Source of the DNA: Hyphomonadaceae bacterium | GTDB taxonomy: Bacteria; Pseudomonadota; Alphaproteobacteria; Caulobacterales; Aquidulcibacteraceae | Length of the DNA: 7,681 nt | Direction: 5' to 3' | Assembly: GCA_016791325.1 (NCBI GenBank) | Contig: JAEUMU010000231.1 | Location: 1 to 7,681, forward strand | Part shown: piece after piece, positions 1-6,700 of the stretch | How the letters are laid out: every line of letters starts with the position of its first letter | Numbering within the stretch: position 1 is the stretch's first letter | The notes under the pieces: model-generated | Told to the model about the DNA's origin: nothing | Databases searched by the model: none | What the model saw: only the letters and a program-made list of their open reading frames with translations | Position numbers and translations under genes: made by a program

Positions 1-129
1 CTATACCCCGCCGGCGATCAAAGCTTCGAGTTCGAACGCACCGCCTCGCGCCTGATGGAAATGCGAGGCGCTGCTTATCTGGCGCTGCCGCGGCGCGACG
101 CGGAGTGGAAAAGCGGCATCGTCGATTAG
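1..129 (+). CDS. zapE: ZapE/AFG1-family AAA+ ATPase, C-terminal end (partial)
   Basis: The frame opening at base 1 is open for 42 codons and stops with TAG at 127-129; the start lies outside the window. The visible tail contains LYPAGDQSFEFERTASRLMEM followed by RGAAYLALPR. This matches the C-terminal signature of the AFG1/ZapE family, where an F-E-F-(Q/E)-R-x-x-S-R-L-x-E-M block and a Y-L sit near the end (E. coli ZapE has FEFQRCLSRLQEMQSEEYL). Family knowledge: ZapE is a cytoplasmic P-loop ATPase that associates with the division ring in E. coli; the eukaryotic relative AFG1 acts in mitochondrial protein quality control. No Walker motif can be checked because that part is missing. In many alphaproteobacteria zapE lies upstream of the malate dehydrogenase/sucCD cluster; here a VOC gene follows after 83 bp. 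The call rests on about 20 conserved residues, so confidence is good but not complete. Confidence 0.78.
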   Translation, partial: LYPAGDQSFEFERTASRLMEMRGAAYLALPRRDAEWKSGIVD

Positions 130-197
130 TCGCCAATCTCGCTTTCACGGTGAAGCGGAACGAGGCGCCGGCGCTGCGTGTTTTGCTCACGCAAGCG

Positions 198-205
198 AAG
201 GAGGG
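198..205 (+). promoter_or_regulatory. Ribosome binding site of the VOC gene
   Basis: AAGGAGGG lies 7 nt upstream of the ATG at 213. It is close to the ideal anti-16S match and decides the start: an in-frame ATG at 105 would add 36 residues, overlap the end of zapE and has no comparable site. Confidence 0.85.
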
Positions 206-212
206 CCAAGCC

Positions 213-641
213 ATGGAAACCCAAGAGCTTCACCGCGGACGCCTGATCGATCACATCCAGCTCGTTGTCGCCGATCTATCCGCCAGCAAGCGGTTCTACC
301 AGGCCGTGTTCGATGCGCTTGGCGTTCCCCTCGGCGGCGAGGGCGAAGATTATTTCTGGGCCGATGAGCTGTTCGTCTCAACCGCGCAAAGCGCCGCCGC
401 CGAGGGCCGGCTTACCGGGCGCCACCATCTTGCCTTCCAGGCCAAGGATCGCGCCACCGTCGAAGCGTTTTACAAGGCCGCGCTGGCGCATGGCGGGCGC
501 GATAACGGCGCCCCGGGGGAACGGAGGTATCATCCCGGCTATTACGCCGCCTTCGTGCTCGACCCCGATCAGAACAATATCGAAGCCGTCCATCACGGCC
601 TCGCCAAGGTTTCCGCGCCATCGATCGTGGTGCGCTTCTAG
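213..641 (+). CDS. VOC family (glyoxalase/bleomycin-resistance fold) protein
   Basis: This 142-residue cytoplasmic protein has two vicinal-oxygen-chelate beta-alpha-beta-beta-beta modules. Module 1 spans about residues 11-57 (LIDHIQLVV, then the helix ASKRFYQAVFDALG). Module 2 spans about 70-127 (RHHLAFQAKDRATVEAFYKAAL, then HPGYYAAFVLDPDQNNIEAVHH). Candidate metal ligands by position in the fold are His14, His71 or His72, and Glu124, so a divalent metal site looks intact. The segment PGYYAAFVLDPDQNNIEAV is typical of a common proteobacterial subgroup usually annotated as glyoxalase or lactoylglutathione-lyase-like. The substrate cannot be deduced; members include glyoxalases, dioxygenases and antibiotic-binding proteins. 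The start at 213 is chosen for its ribosome binding site and because the fold begins directly after it. The gene sits 83 bp after zapE on the same strand, so co-transcription is possible. It ends 2 bp before the stop of the convergent DUF853 gene. Confidence 0.9.
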   Translation: METQELHRGRLIDHIQLVVADLSASKRFYQAVFDALGVPLGGEGEDYFWADELFVSTAQSAAAEGRLTGRHHLAFQAKDRATVEAFYKAALAHGGRDNGAPGERRYHPGYYAAFVLDPDQNNIEAVHHGLAKVSAPSIVVRF

Positions 642-643
642 CG

Positions 644-2185
644 TCAGCGCCGCCGGCGCGGGGTGCCCAAAATGCCCCGCATCAGCTCGCGCGCAATCGT
701 GTTGAGCACCCCGCTCGCCACGCGGCCTCCTTGGCGCTCCAACGGCGTCGTGCGGGAGGAGGAGCTGCGTGTGCGCGTTGGCGCCGTTTTGCGCGCAGCG
801 CCGCCGCCATTGCCGCTACGCGGCGTGCGCGCGGCCTCTTTTGCTCGTGCTTCGTCCTCGGCGGCGCGCTGGGCGGCGGCGGCGGCTTGTTCGGCGCGGC
901 GTGTCAGCACTTCATGCGCGCTTTCCGGGTCGATCGCCTTCTCATAGACGCGCCCTTCCTTGTTCTGCGCCATCATACCCGTGCGAATGTTCGGCAACAC
1001 CGGGCCGACTTGGCTGTTCGGCGGGCGGACTTTGGTGCGCGCCACCGGCGTCGGCGCGCCCTTTTCATCCAACGTCGAAATTAGCGCCTCACCGACGGCG
1101 AGTTCCTGAATCTCCTTGGCCACATCCACGCCTGGATTGGCGCGAAAGCTCTGCGCCGCCACGCGCACGGCTTTCTGATCGCTCGGCGTGTAAGCGCGCA
1201 GCGCGTGCTGCACGCGATTGCCCAGCTGCGCCAGCACGGTGTCGGGTATGTCGGCCGGCGATTGCGTCACGAAATAAACGCCCACGCCCTTCGAGCGGAT
1301 CAGCCGCACCACTTGCTCAACGCGCGTCAGCAATTCCTTTGGCGCATCGCGAAACAGAAGGTGCGCTTCGTCGAAGAAGAAAACGAGCTTCGGCTTTTCC
1401 GGGTCGCCTACTTCCGGCAGCTCTTCCCACAATTCGCTCATCAGCCACAGCAGAAACGCCGAATAGAGCCGCGGACTTTGCACCAGCCGTTCGGCCGCCA
1501 GCAGATTCACCGTGCCTTTGCCGTCTGGGCGCTCGCGCAGCAGCTCCTGCAGCTTGAACGCCGGTTCGCCGAAGAAATGGTCGGCGCCGTCCATTTCCAA
1601 CTGCAACAGCTTGCGCTGCAGCGTGGCCACTGTCTGCGGCGTCACCAGGCCATATTGCTTGCCGATCGTGTCGCCGTTTTCAGCCACGTAGTTGAGGATC
1701 GCGCGCAGATCTTTCAGGTCCAGCAGCGCGCCCTCCGGCTTGCCTTCTTTCGTCCAGTCGTCGGCCAGCCGGAAAGCGATTGTCAGCGCGCCTTCCTGCG
1801 CGGATGTAGCGTCCAGAATCCGCGCCATCAGCACGGGCCCCATTTCCCAAACGGTGGTGCGAATGGGGTGCCCAAGCTCGCCGTACACATCCCAGAACGT
1901 CACTGCCGCCGCGCCTGGCGTCAGCGGTAGGTTGATCTCTGCGGCGCGCGCGCTGGCCCAAGCCGGCGTCGGCTCTCCTGGCACGGCTATGCCGGAAAGA
2001 TCGCCCTTGATGTCGGCGGCGAACACGTTGCAGCCAGCGGCGGCGAATTGTTCGGCCAGCACCTGCAGCGTCACCGTCTTCCCGGTTCCGGTGGCGCCGG
2101 CGATCAGGCCGTGGCGATTGGCGCGCTTGAGCGCCAGGCGCTGGACGCCCTCCACGGATGCGCCAATCTCGATGCTCGCCGTCAT
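644..2185 (-). CDS. DUF853 family HerA-like P-loop ATPase (YjgR type)
   Basis: This 513-residue protein has the length usual for the YjgR/DUF853 family. The Walker A motif GATGTGKT is at residues 30-37, right after the family block RHGLIAG. AADIKGDLSG at 56-65 is a typical HerA/FtsK-clan segment. The Walker B strand LVFFFDEAHLLF is at 267-278 with Asp272 and Glu273. A sensor-like VYFVTQSPADIPD follows at 303-315 and an arginine-bearing NRVQHALRAYTP at 323-334. Residues about 423-455 form an Ala/Glu/Arg-rich helix, then a Ser/Arg/Thr/Gly-rich linker to about 485, then a terminal helix SGVLNTIARELMRGILG before a basic GTPRRRR end. HerA-type ATPases are hexameric motors that act on DNA, but YjgR itself has no settled role; no nuclease partner such as NurA is next to it. 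The ATG at 2185 is preceded by AAGGAGG at a 7-nt spacing. It is divergent from the AI-2E gene and convergent with the VOC gene, so it is probably monocistronic. Confidence 0.93.
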   Translation of the reverse strand: MTASIEIGASVEGVQRLALKRANRHGLIAGATGTGKTVTLQVLAEQFAAAGCNVFAADIKGDLSGIAVPGEPTPAWASARAAEINLPLTPGAAAVTFWDVYGELGHPIRTTVWEMGPVLMARILDATSAQEGALTIAFRLADDWTKEGKPEGALLDLKDLRAILNYVAENGDTIGKQYGLVTPQTVATLQRKLLQLEMDGADHFFGEPAFKLQELLRERPDGKGTVNLLAAERLVQSPRLYSAFLLWLMSELWEELPEVGDPEKPKLVFFFDEAHLLFRDAPKELLTRVEQVVRLIRSKGVGVYFVTQSPADIPDTVLAQLGNRVQHALRAYTPSDQKAVRVAAQSFRANPGVDVAKEIQELAVGEALISTLDEKGAPTPVARTKVRPPNSQVGPVLPNIRTGMMAQNKEGRVYEKAIDPESAHEVLTRRAEQAAAAAQRAAEDEARAKEAARTPRSGNGGGAARKTAPTRTRSSSSRTTPLERQGGRVASGVLNTIARELMRGILGTPRRRR

Positions 2186-2192
2186 TCTCCGG

Positions 2193-2199
2193 CCTCCTT
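2193..2199 (-). promoter_or_regulatory. Ribosome binding site of the DUF853 gene
   Basis: On the minus strand the sequence reads AAGGAGG, 7 nt before the ATG at 2185-2183. It supports this start over any internal methionine. Confidence 0.85.
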
Positions 2200-2250
2200 G
2201 CTTCGCTACTTAGCTTGGCGCATCGGATATTTACGGCGCAAGCCGCCCAC

Positions 2251-2257
2251 GGAGGGG
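2251..2257 (+). promoter_or_regulatory. Ribosome binding site of the AI-2E family gene
   Basis: GGAGGGG lies just before the ATG at 2261 (5 nt from the end of the GGAGG core). The reading frame is open upstream to 2048 inside the DUF853 gene, so this site and the onset of hydrophobic sequence fix the start at 2261. Confidence 0.8.
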
Positions 2258-2260
2258 CTG

Positions 2261-3310
2261 ATGGATTTGTCGCAACGGGCGCCGCTTTGGATTGTCGCTG
2301 CAGGCGTCATCGCCGCGGGGCTGTTCTTCTTGCGCGAACCGCTGACGCAATTTGCGCTGGCTCTGATTCTCTGGCTGGCGATCGACGGCCTTGCGGAGAC
2401 GCTGGATAAACGCCTGCCGGTGCTGCCGCGTTGGCTGGCCCTGCCGATCGCGCTGGTGCTGGTGCTTTCGCTGGTGGCGCTGGTGGTGTTCGTCATCGTC
2501 AGCAATCTGGGCGCCATGGCCGCCAATTACGCCAGTTATGAGACGCGCCTGAACGCCTTGTTCGCCCAAGGCTACGCCATGCTGGGGCTGGCGGGCCCTG
2601 CGCCTACGCTGGAGAACCTGATCGCCCGGCTCGATCCCGGCCAGGTCGCCACCGAGGTCGGGCAGGGGCTGCGTGCGCTGTCCTCCGACATCATGTTCAT
2701 CCTGATCTATCTCGGCTTCATGTTTCCGGCTGCGGCGGTGATGCCGCGCAAGCTGAATTTCATCTTCGGCCGCGGCGCCAAGCGCGAATCCGCCCGCGAC
2801 GTGTTTCATCGCATTCGCGTGTCGATGGAGACTTATTTGTGGGTGCAGACGGTGATTAGTCTGATCATCACAGCCCTCACTTACGTCACGCTTGTGATCA
2901 TCGGCGTCAACAACGCCTTGTTCTGGTCGTTCGTGATCTTCTTCCTGAACTACATTCCCACCATCGGCTCTGTGGTGGCTACCGTTGTCGCCACTGCTGC
3001 GGCCATCGTGCAATTCGATTCCATCGGCCCCATCATCGCCACCGGGGTCGGCGTCGGCGCGTGGCAATTCATCATTGGCAATTTCGTACAACCCCGCATG
3101 ACAGGAGATTCATTAAATCTCTCAGCTGTCGTCGTCTTGTTGGCTTTGGCCATCTGGGGTGCGATTTGGGGCATCGCCGGCGCGTTTCTCGCCGCGCCGC
3201 TGACAGTGATGTTGATGATTGTATTGGCGCAATTTCAATCCACGCGCTGGATCGCAATTTTGCTTTCCGCCGATGGCAAACCAACCGCGCACGTCAGCGC
3301 CTCGGCGTAA
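2261..3310 (+). CDS. AI-2E family transporter (PerM-like membrane protein)
   Basis: This 349-residue integral inner-membrane protein has the length and pattern of the AI-2E/PerM (UPF0118) family. Hydrophobic segments lie at about residues 9-24, 29-43, 60-83, 141-160, 195-215, 218-250, 255-275 and 288-325, which fits the eight membrane helices of the family. A long soluble stretch at about 84-140 separates the N-terminal helices from the rest. The diagnostic block FFLNYIPTIGSVVA is at 227-240, and GNFVQPRMTGDSLNLS at 273-288 matches the conserved loop before the last helices. WGIAGAFLAAPLTVMLMIVLAQF (303-325) is the usual C-terminal signature. Family members have been linked to autoinducer-2 export (E. 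coli TqsA) and to Na+/H+ antiport in some bacteria, so the substrate is not predictable. It is divergent from the DUF853 gene and followed by 471 bp of non-coding DNA, so it is likely transcribed alone. Confidence 0.93.
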   Translation: MDLSQRAPLWIVAAGVIAAGLFFLREPLTQFALALILWLAIDGLAETLDKRLPVLPRWLALPIALVLVLSLVALVVFVIVSNLGAMAANYASYETRLNALFAQGYAMLGLAGPAPTLENLIARLDPGQVATEVGQGLRALSSDIMFILIYLGFMFPAAAVMPRKLNFIFGRGAKRESARDVFHRIRVSMETYLWVQTVISLIITALTYVTLVIIGVNNALFWSFVIFFLNYIPTIGSVVATVVATAAAIVQFDSIGPIIATGVGVGAWQFIIGNFVQPRMTGDSLNLSAVVVLLALAIWGAIWGIAGAFLAAPLTVMLMIVLAQFQSTRWIAILLSADGKPTAHVSASA

Positions 3311-3391
3311 GTACGCGCGCCGCCAAAATGAACCTTGCGAATCGTCGGCGAACATGTATCGCTTTTATGAAGAACGTCGCCGGGGCTTGGG

Positions 3392-3407
3392 GCGTTTTCG
3401 TAAACGC
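3392..3407. repeat. Small inverted repeat downstream of the AI-2E gene
   Basis: GCGTTT and AAACGC form a perfect 6-bp stem with a TCGT loop, 82 bp after the AI-2E stop. There is no T tract behind it on either strand, so it is not called a terminator. Confidence 0.5.
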
Positions 3408-3471
3408 AACTCGTATTCTGCAACTTGTCTCGGCGCGCGCTCGATCGTTTCGGCGGTCGATTCGCATTGAT

Positions 3472-3627
3472 GGGGCCTAGGGGGGCTTTCATTTTCGTGG
3501 ATCGGCCGTCCGCAAGGACCAGGCCTCCGCGTGCGTCCCCCACCCAGCCTGCTGCGAGGCCTGCAGGCGCCGTCGGACAGCTTGTCCCCGTCCGACGGCG
3601 CCGCCTTCGTTTCCAACCCGCTTTTTT
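3472..3627 (+). ncRNA. Candidate structured RNA (unassigned)
   Basis: Three hairpins follow each other here. The first (3504-3525) has a GTCC/GGAC stem closed by a GCAA (GNRA) tetraloop and extended by GGCC/GGCC across a 2-nt bulge. The second (3545-3563) pairs CAGCCT with AGGC-TG with one bulged C. The third (3566-3602) is a perfect 13-bp stem. A run of six T follows at 3622-3627, which is 20 nt from the last stem rather than directly behind it. A GNRA-capped hairpin in a non-coding gap is what a structured RNA would show. I compared it by memory with 6S, SRP, RNase P and tmRNA signatures and could not assign it. The boundaries are guesses. It may equally be the 3' end of the AI-2E transcript. 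Confidence 0.25.
3566..3602 (+). repeat. Perfect 13-bp inverted repeat, possible terminator
   Basis: GGCGCCGTCGGAC (3566-3578) and its exact complement GTCCGACGGCGCC (3590-3602) flank an 11-nt loop. It is the strongest hairpin in the window. Inside it, GGACA (3575-3579) could instead pair with TGTCC (3583-3587), giving a small competing hairpin. The nearest T run (3622-3627) is 20 nt away, so it is not a canonical intrinsic terminator, though it lies where the AI-2E transcript could end. A dispersed genomic repeat is another possibility. Confidence 0.55.
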
Positions 3628-3650
3628 GCTCGCGTTTGTCGCGATTTCCG

Positions 3651-3669
3651 TGCGCTATCCGCTAGCGCA
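3651..3669. repeat. Inverted repeat in the glutamate dehydrogenase upstream region
   Basis: TGCGCTA and TAGCGCA form a perfect 7-bp stem with the 5-nt loop TCCGC, about 113 bp before the dehydrogenase start. It could be a protein-binding palindrome or a leader hairpin; the sequence does not decide. Confidence 0.45.
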
Positions 3670-3683
3670 GGGGAGTTAGGCTG

Positions 3684-3748
3684 CGGCGCCGTGCGCCGTG
3701 CGACCGACCGCCAGTTGCTCTTAACGCCGGGGCGGGTAGGGTCCGCCC
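3684..3748 (+). promoter_or_regulatory. Paired hairpins ahead of the dehydrogenase start
   Basis: Two stems lie close to the start: CGGCGC/GCGCCG at 3684-3698 with a CGT loop, and GGGCGG/CCGCCC at 3730-3748 with a 7-nt loop. The second ends 21 nt before the ribosome binding site core at 3770. If transcription starts upstream of them, they would fold in the mRNA leader. No known riboswitch class was recognised. Confidence 0.3.
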
Positions 3749-3769
3749 AAACGAGGAAACGCTTCCCAA

Positions 3770-3774
3770 AAGGA
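3770..3774 (+). promoter_or_regulatory. Ribosome binding site of the glutamate dehydrogenase gene
   Basis: AAGGA lies 7 nt before the ATG at 3782 and supports that start. No other in-frame start with a good site lies nearby. Confidence 0.75.
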
Positions 3775-3781
3775 ACGCCAT

Positions 3782-6700
3782 ATGGACGCCGCCGCGCGCG
3801 CCGAAGCTGCCGATACCGCCGATCAATTCATCGCCACCGCCGCCAAGGGCCCCTGGCCGGCTTTCCGCGTCAATGGCGTGGTCGACGCCGCCGCCGAGAC
3901 CTTCCTGCGCGGCTTGTACGAAGACGCCGCCGCCGATGAGCTGGGCGATCTGAGCACAGCCGATCTCGCTGCACTGGCGCATGATTTCTGGATTTGGCGC
4001 GCCCAGCGCACGCCCGATCAGCAGGTTTCGCGCATTCGCCGCGGCGTGGGCGCCGGTGGGCGGGAGCTTGATCGCGACATTCTCGAGATCGCCGGCCCGG
4101 ACATGCCCTTCCTGGTCGATTCCGTCATGGGTGAGTTGGCCGATCAGGGGGTGGCGGCGCTCGCCATGTTCCACCCTGTCGCCCCCGCCACCGCCGGTTC
4201 CGGGCGCGACTCGCTGATCCAGGTTCATCTGCCGCGCTTGTCCGCCCAGCGCGCGCAGGCGCTGCACGAGGGCGTGCGCGCCACGCTGAGCGATGTCGCC
4301 GCAGCCGTGCATGATTTCCAGGCCATGCGCCATCGTATGATTCAGTGTGCGGAGGATCTCGAAGCGGCGCGCCTGCACACCCCGCCAGAGGAAACCGCCG
4401 AAGCGGTGGCGCTGCTGCGCTGGCTTGCCGCCGATAAATTCACCTTCCTCGGCGCGCGCGATTATAAATACCAACGCCTCGCCGATGGCAGCTACAAGGC
4501 CGATGAGCCGGAAATTCTCACCGCCACTTGCCTTGGCGTGCTGCGCGATACTGATCGCTACGTTTTGCGCACCACCGCCGAGCCGATGGTGCTTACCCCC
4601 GAGCTGAAGCGCCTCCTGGCCGAGCCCGAGCCGCTCATCGTCGCCAAATCCACGCTGCGCGCGCGCGTGCATCGCCGCGCCACCGCCGATTATGTCGGCG
4701 TACGCCGCTACAACGACAAAGGCGAAGCCATTGGCGAGGTCCGCTTCGTCGGCCTGTTCACCAGTGAATCGTTCACAGAGCCCACGCGCAACATTCCCGT
4801 ACTACGCAAGAAGGCCGAATGGGTGATGGCGGAGGCCGGATTCGCGCCGGGCGGCCACAACGCCAAGACGCTGCGCAAAATCATCGAATACTATCCGCGC
4901 GAAGAGCTTTGGCAGGTGGCGCGCGAAGAACTGCTGAACATTTCACGCGGCGTCCTGCACTTGCTCGATCGCCCGCGCGCGCGCGTATTCACCCGGCGTG
5001 ATCGGTTCAATCGCTTCGCCACCGCCCTGGTTTACATCCCCAAGGACCGCTACGATTCCGGCCTGCGGGAGCGTGTGGGCGAGGCGATCGCGCGCCACTA
5101 TGGCGGTGTTGTGGAAAGCTTCCAGCCCCAGCTTGGCGAAGGCCAGCTGGCGCGGGTTCTGTTCGTCATCTCCGATATCGATAAATCCGGCCGCGATCCC
5201 GACCCGCACGTGCTCGACGCCGAGGTCGCGCGCCTGGCCTACACCTGGACGGACGCCTTCCAGGCCGCGCTGATGCGCTCAAGCCTGTTTAGCGCCAGCG
5301 CCCGCGAACAAGCCGCCAACCGTTTCGACGGCGCCTTCACCGCCGCTTATCGCGAACGCTACGGCGTGGAAGAAGCGCTGATCGACGTGAACGAGATCAT
5401 CAGCGCCGGTGACGATGAGGTCATTCGCGCGCGCGCCTATCGCCTGGCCAGCGATCCGGAGAATGTGATCCGCTGCAAATTCTACGCCCGCGGCGACGTG
5501 CTGGCGCTCTCGGCGGTCGTGCCGATCCTGGAAAATCTCGGCCTGTTCGTCGATTCAGAGCTGAACTACGAACTGCAAATGCGTGCGGACGCCGCCCATC
5601 CCGCGCAAAGCATCTTCGTGCACGATATTGAGGTGCGCTCCGCCGATGGCCGGCCTATCGATATCGACAGAGCCGGGCGAAATTTCGAAGACGCTTTCGT
5701 CGCCATCTGGACTGGCAAAGCTGAAAGCGACGGCTTCAACCGCCTTGTGTTGGCGTTGCCGTGCAGCTGGCGTGAAGCGGCGCTCATCCGCGCGCTTGCG
5801 CGCTTCCGTCAGCAGACCGCCCTTGATCCCAGCCAGCAGGTGCAGGAGCAGGCGCTTGCCTCTTATCCCAAGCTCGCCTCGCTCATTCTTGCGCTGTTCA
5901 AGGCGCGCTTCGATCCCAGCTTGCCCGAAACCATGGAAACCCGGCGCATCCGCTCCGGCAAGCTGGAGTTCATGATCGAGGCGGCGCTCAACGAGGTGGT
6001 GAGCCTTGATGACGATCGCGCGCTGCGCCGCATCGCCCAGCTCGTCAGCGCCATCCGCCGCACCAATTACTATCAGCCCGCCGCCAGTGGCGCGCCCAAA
6101 TCCTATATGTCGTTCAAGATCGACTCCAAAGCCGTGGCGGAGTTGCCGGCGCCGAAGCCGTTTCGCGAAATTTGGGTCGCCAGCCCGCAAGTCGAGGGCG
6201 TGCATCTGAGGTTCGGCCCGGTCGCTCGCGGCGGGCTGCGCTGGAGCGATCGGCGCGACGATTTCCGGGTCGAAGTGCTCGATCTCGTTAAAGCTCAGCA
6301 AGTGAAGAACGCCATCATCGTGCCGGTGGGCGCCAAGGGCTGCTTCTATCCCAAGCGTCTGCCAGCGCGCGGCGCGCCGGGCTATCAGGAAGCAGGCGTG
6401 GAAGCTTATAAAACCTTCCTGCGCGGCCTGCTCGACGTCACCGACAATATCGACGGCGACGAGATCGTGCCGCCCCAGCATGTGGTGCGCTGGGATGAAG
6501 ACGACGCTTACCTCGTCGTCGCCGCCGATAAAGGCACCGCCACCTTCTCCGACATCGCCAACGGCATATCCGCTGAATACGGCCACTGGCTGGGCGATGC
6601 GTTCGCGTCCGGCGGCTCGGCCGGTTACGATCACAAAGCCATGGGCATCACCGCCAAAGGCGCGTGGGAGGCCGTGAAGCGCCATTTCCGCGAAATCGGC

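Larger units (their letters stand above)
2186..2260. promoter_or_regulatory. Divergent intergenic region between the DUF853 and AI-2E genes
   Basis: The 75 bp separate two head-to-head genes and should hold the promoter of the DUF853 gene and perhaps that of the AI-2E gene, unless the latter starts inside the DUF853 coding end. Its centre (2221-2235, around GGATATTTAC) is the most AT-rich part. I could not find a -35/-10 pair with correct spacing on either strand, so no exact promoter is called. Confidence 0.45.
3311..3781. other. Long structured intergenic region upstream of the glutamate dehydrogenase gene
   Basis: These 471 bp hold no convincing gene. Short open frames exist (for example 38 codons at 3354-3470 and 50 codons at 3328-3480 on the plus strand), but none has a ribosome binding site or recognisable protein. 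Inverted repeats are dense: 3392-3407 (6-bp stem), 3504-3525 (GCAA loop), 3545-3563, 3566-3602 (13-bp perfect stem), 3651-3669 (7-bp stem), 3684-3698 (6-bp stem) and 3730-3748 (6-bp stem). The region should contain the end of the AI-2E transcript and the promoter and 5' leader of the dehydrogenase. No standard -35/-10 pair was clear to me. Confidence 0.7.

Noticed and set aside
105..212. N-terminal extension of the VOC gene from an ATG at 105
   Set aside because: It overlaps the zapE end and lies before the VOC fold. AAGGAGGG at 198-205 points to the ATG at 213.
769..1557. 262-codon plus-strand open frame inside the DUF853 gene
   Set aside because: It is antisense to the Walker-motif ATPase, with an Arg/Ala/Pro-rich composition typical of a shadow frame.
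2231..3091. 286-codon minus-strand open frame inside the AI-2E gene
   Set aside because: Its His/Gln/Asp-rich translation is the antisense image of membrane-helix codons, and the plus strand clearly encodes the family protein.
3339..3463. Two GANTC (CcrM methylation) sites at 3339-3343 and 3459-3463
   Set aside because: About two such sites are expected by chance in a gap of this length, so no regulatory meaning is claimed.
3354..3470. 38-codon small protein in the intergenic region, rich in Arg near its start
   Set aside because: There is no ribosome binding site before the ATG and nothing recognisable. An overlapping 50-codon frame at 3328-3480 is equally unsupported.
3472..3627. Possible 6S, SRP, RNase P or tmRNA gene
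   Set aside because: None of the signature segments of these RNAs that I know could be located on either strand, so only an unassigned structured-RNA candidate is kept.
3662..4672. 336-codon open frame on the minus strand across the dehydrogenase start
   Set aside because: It is antisense to the first 297 codons of the dehydrogenase, is Gly/Ala/His-rich without domain signatures, and is best explained as a codon-bias shadow.
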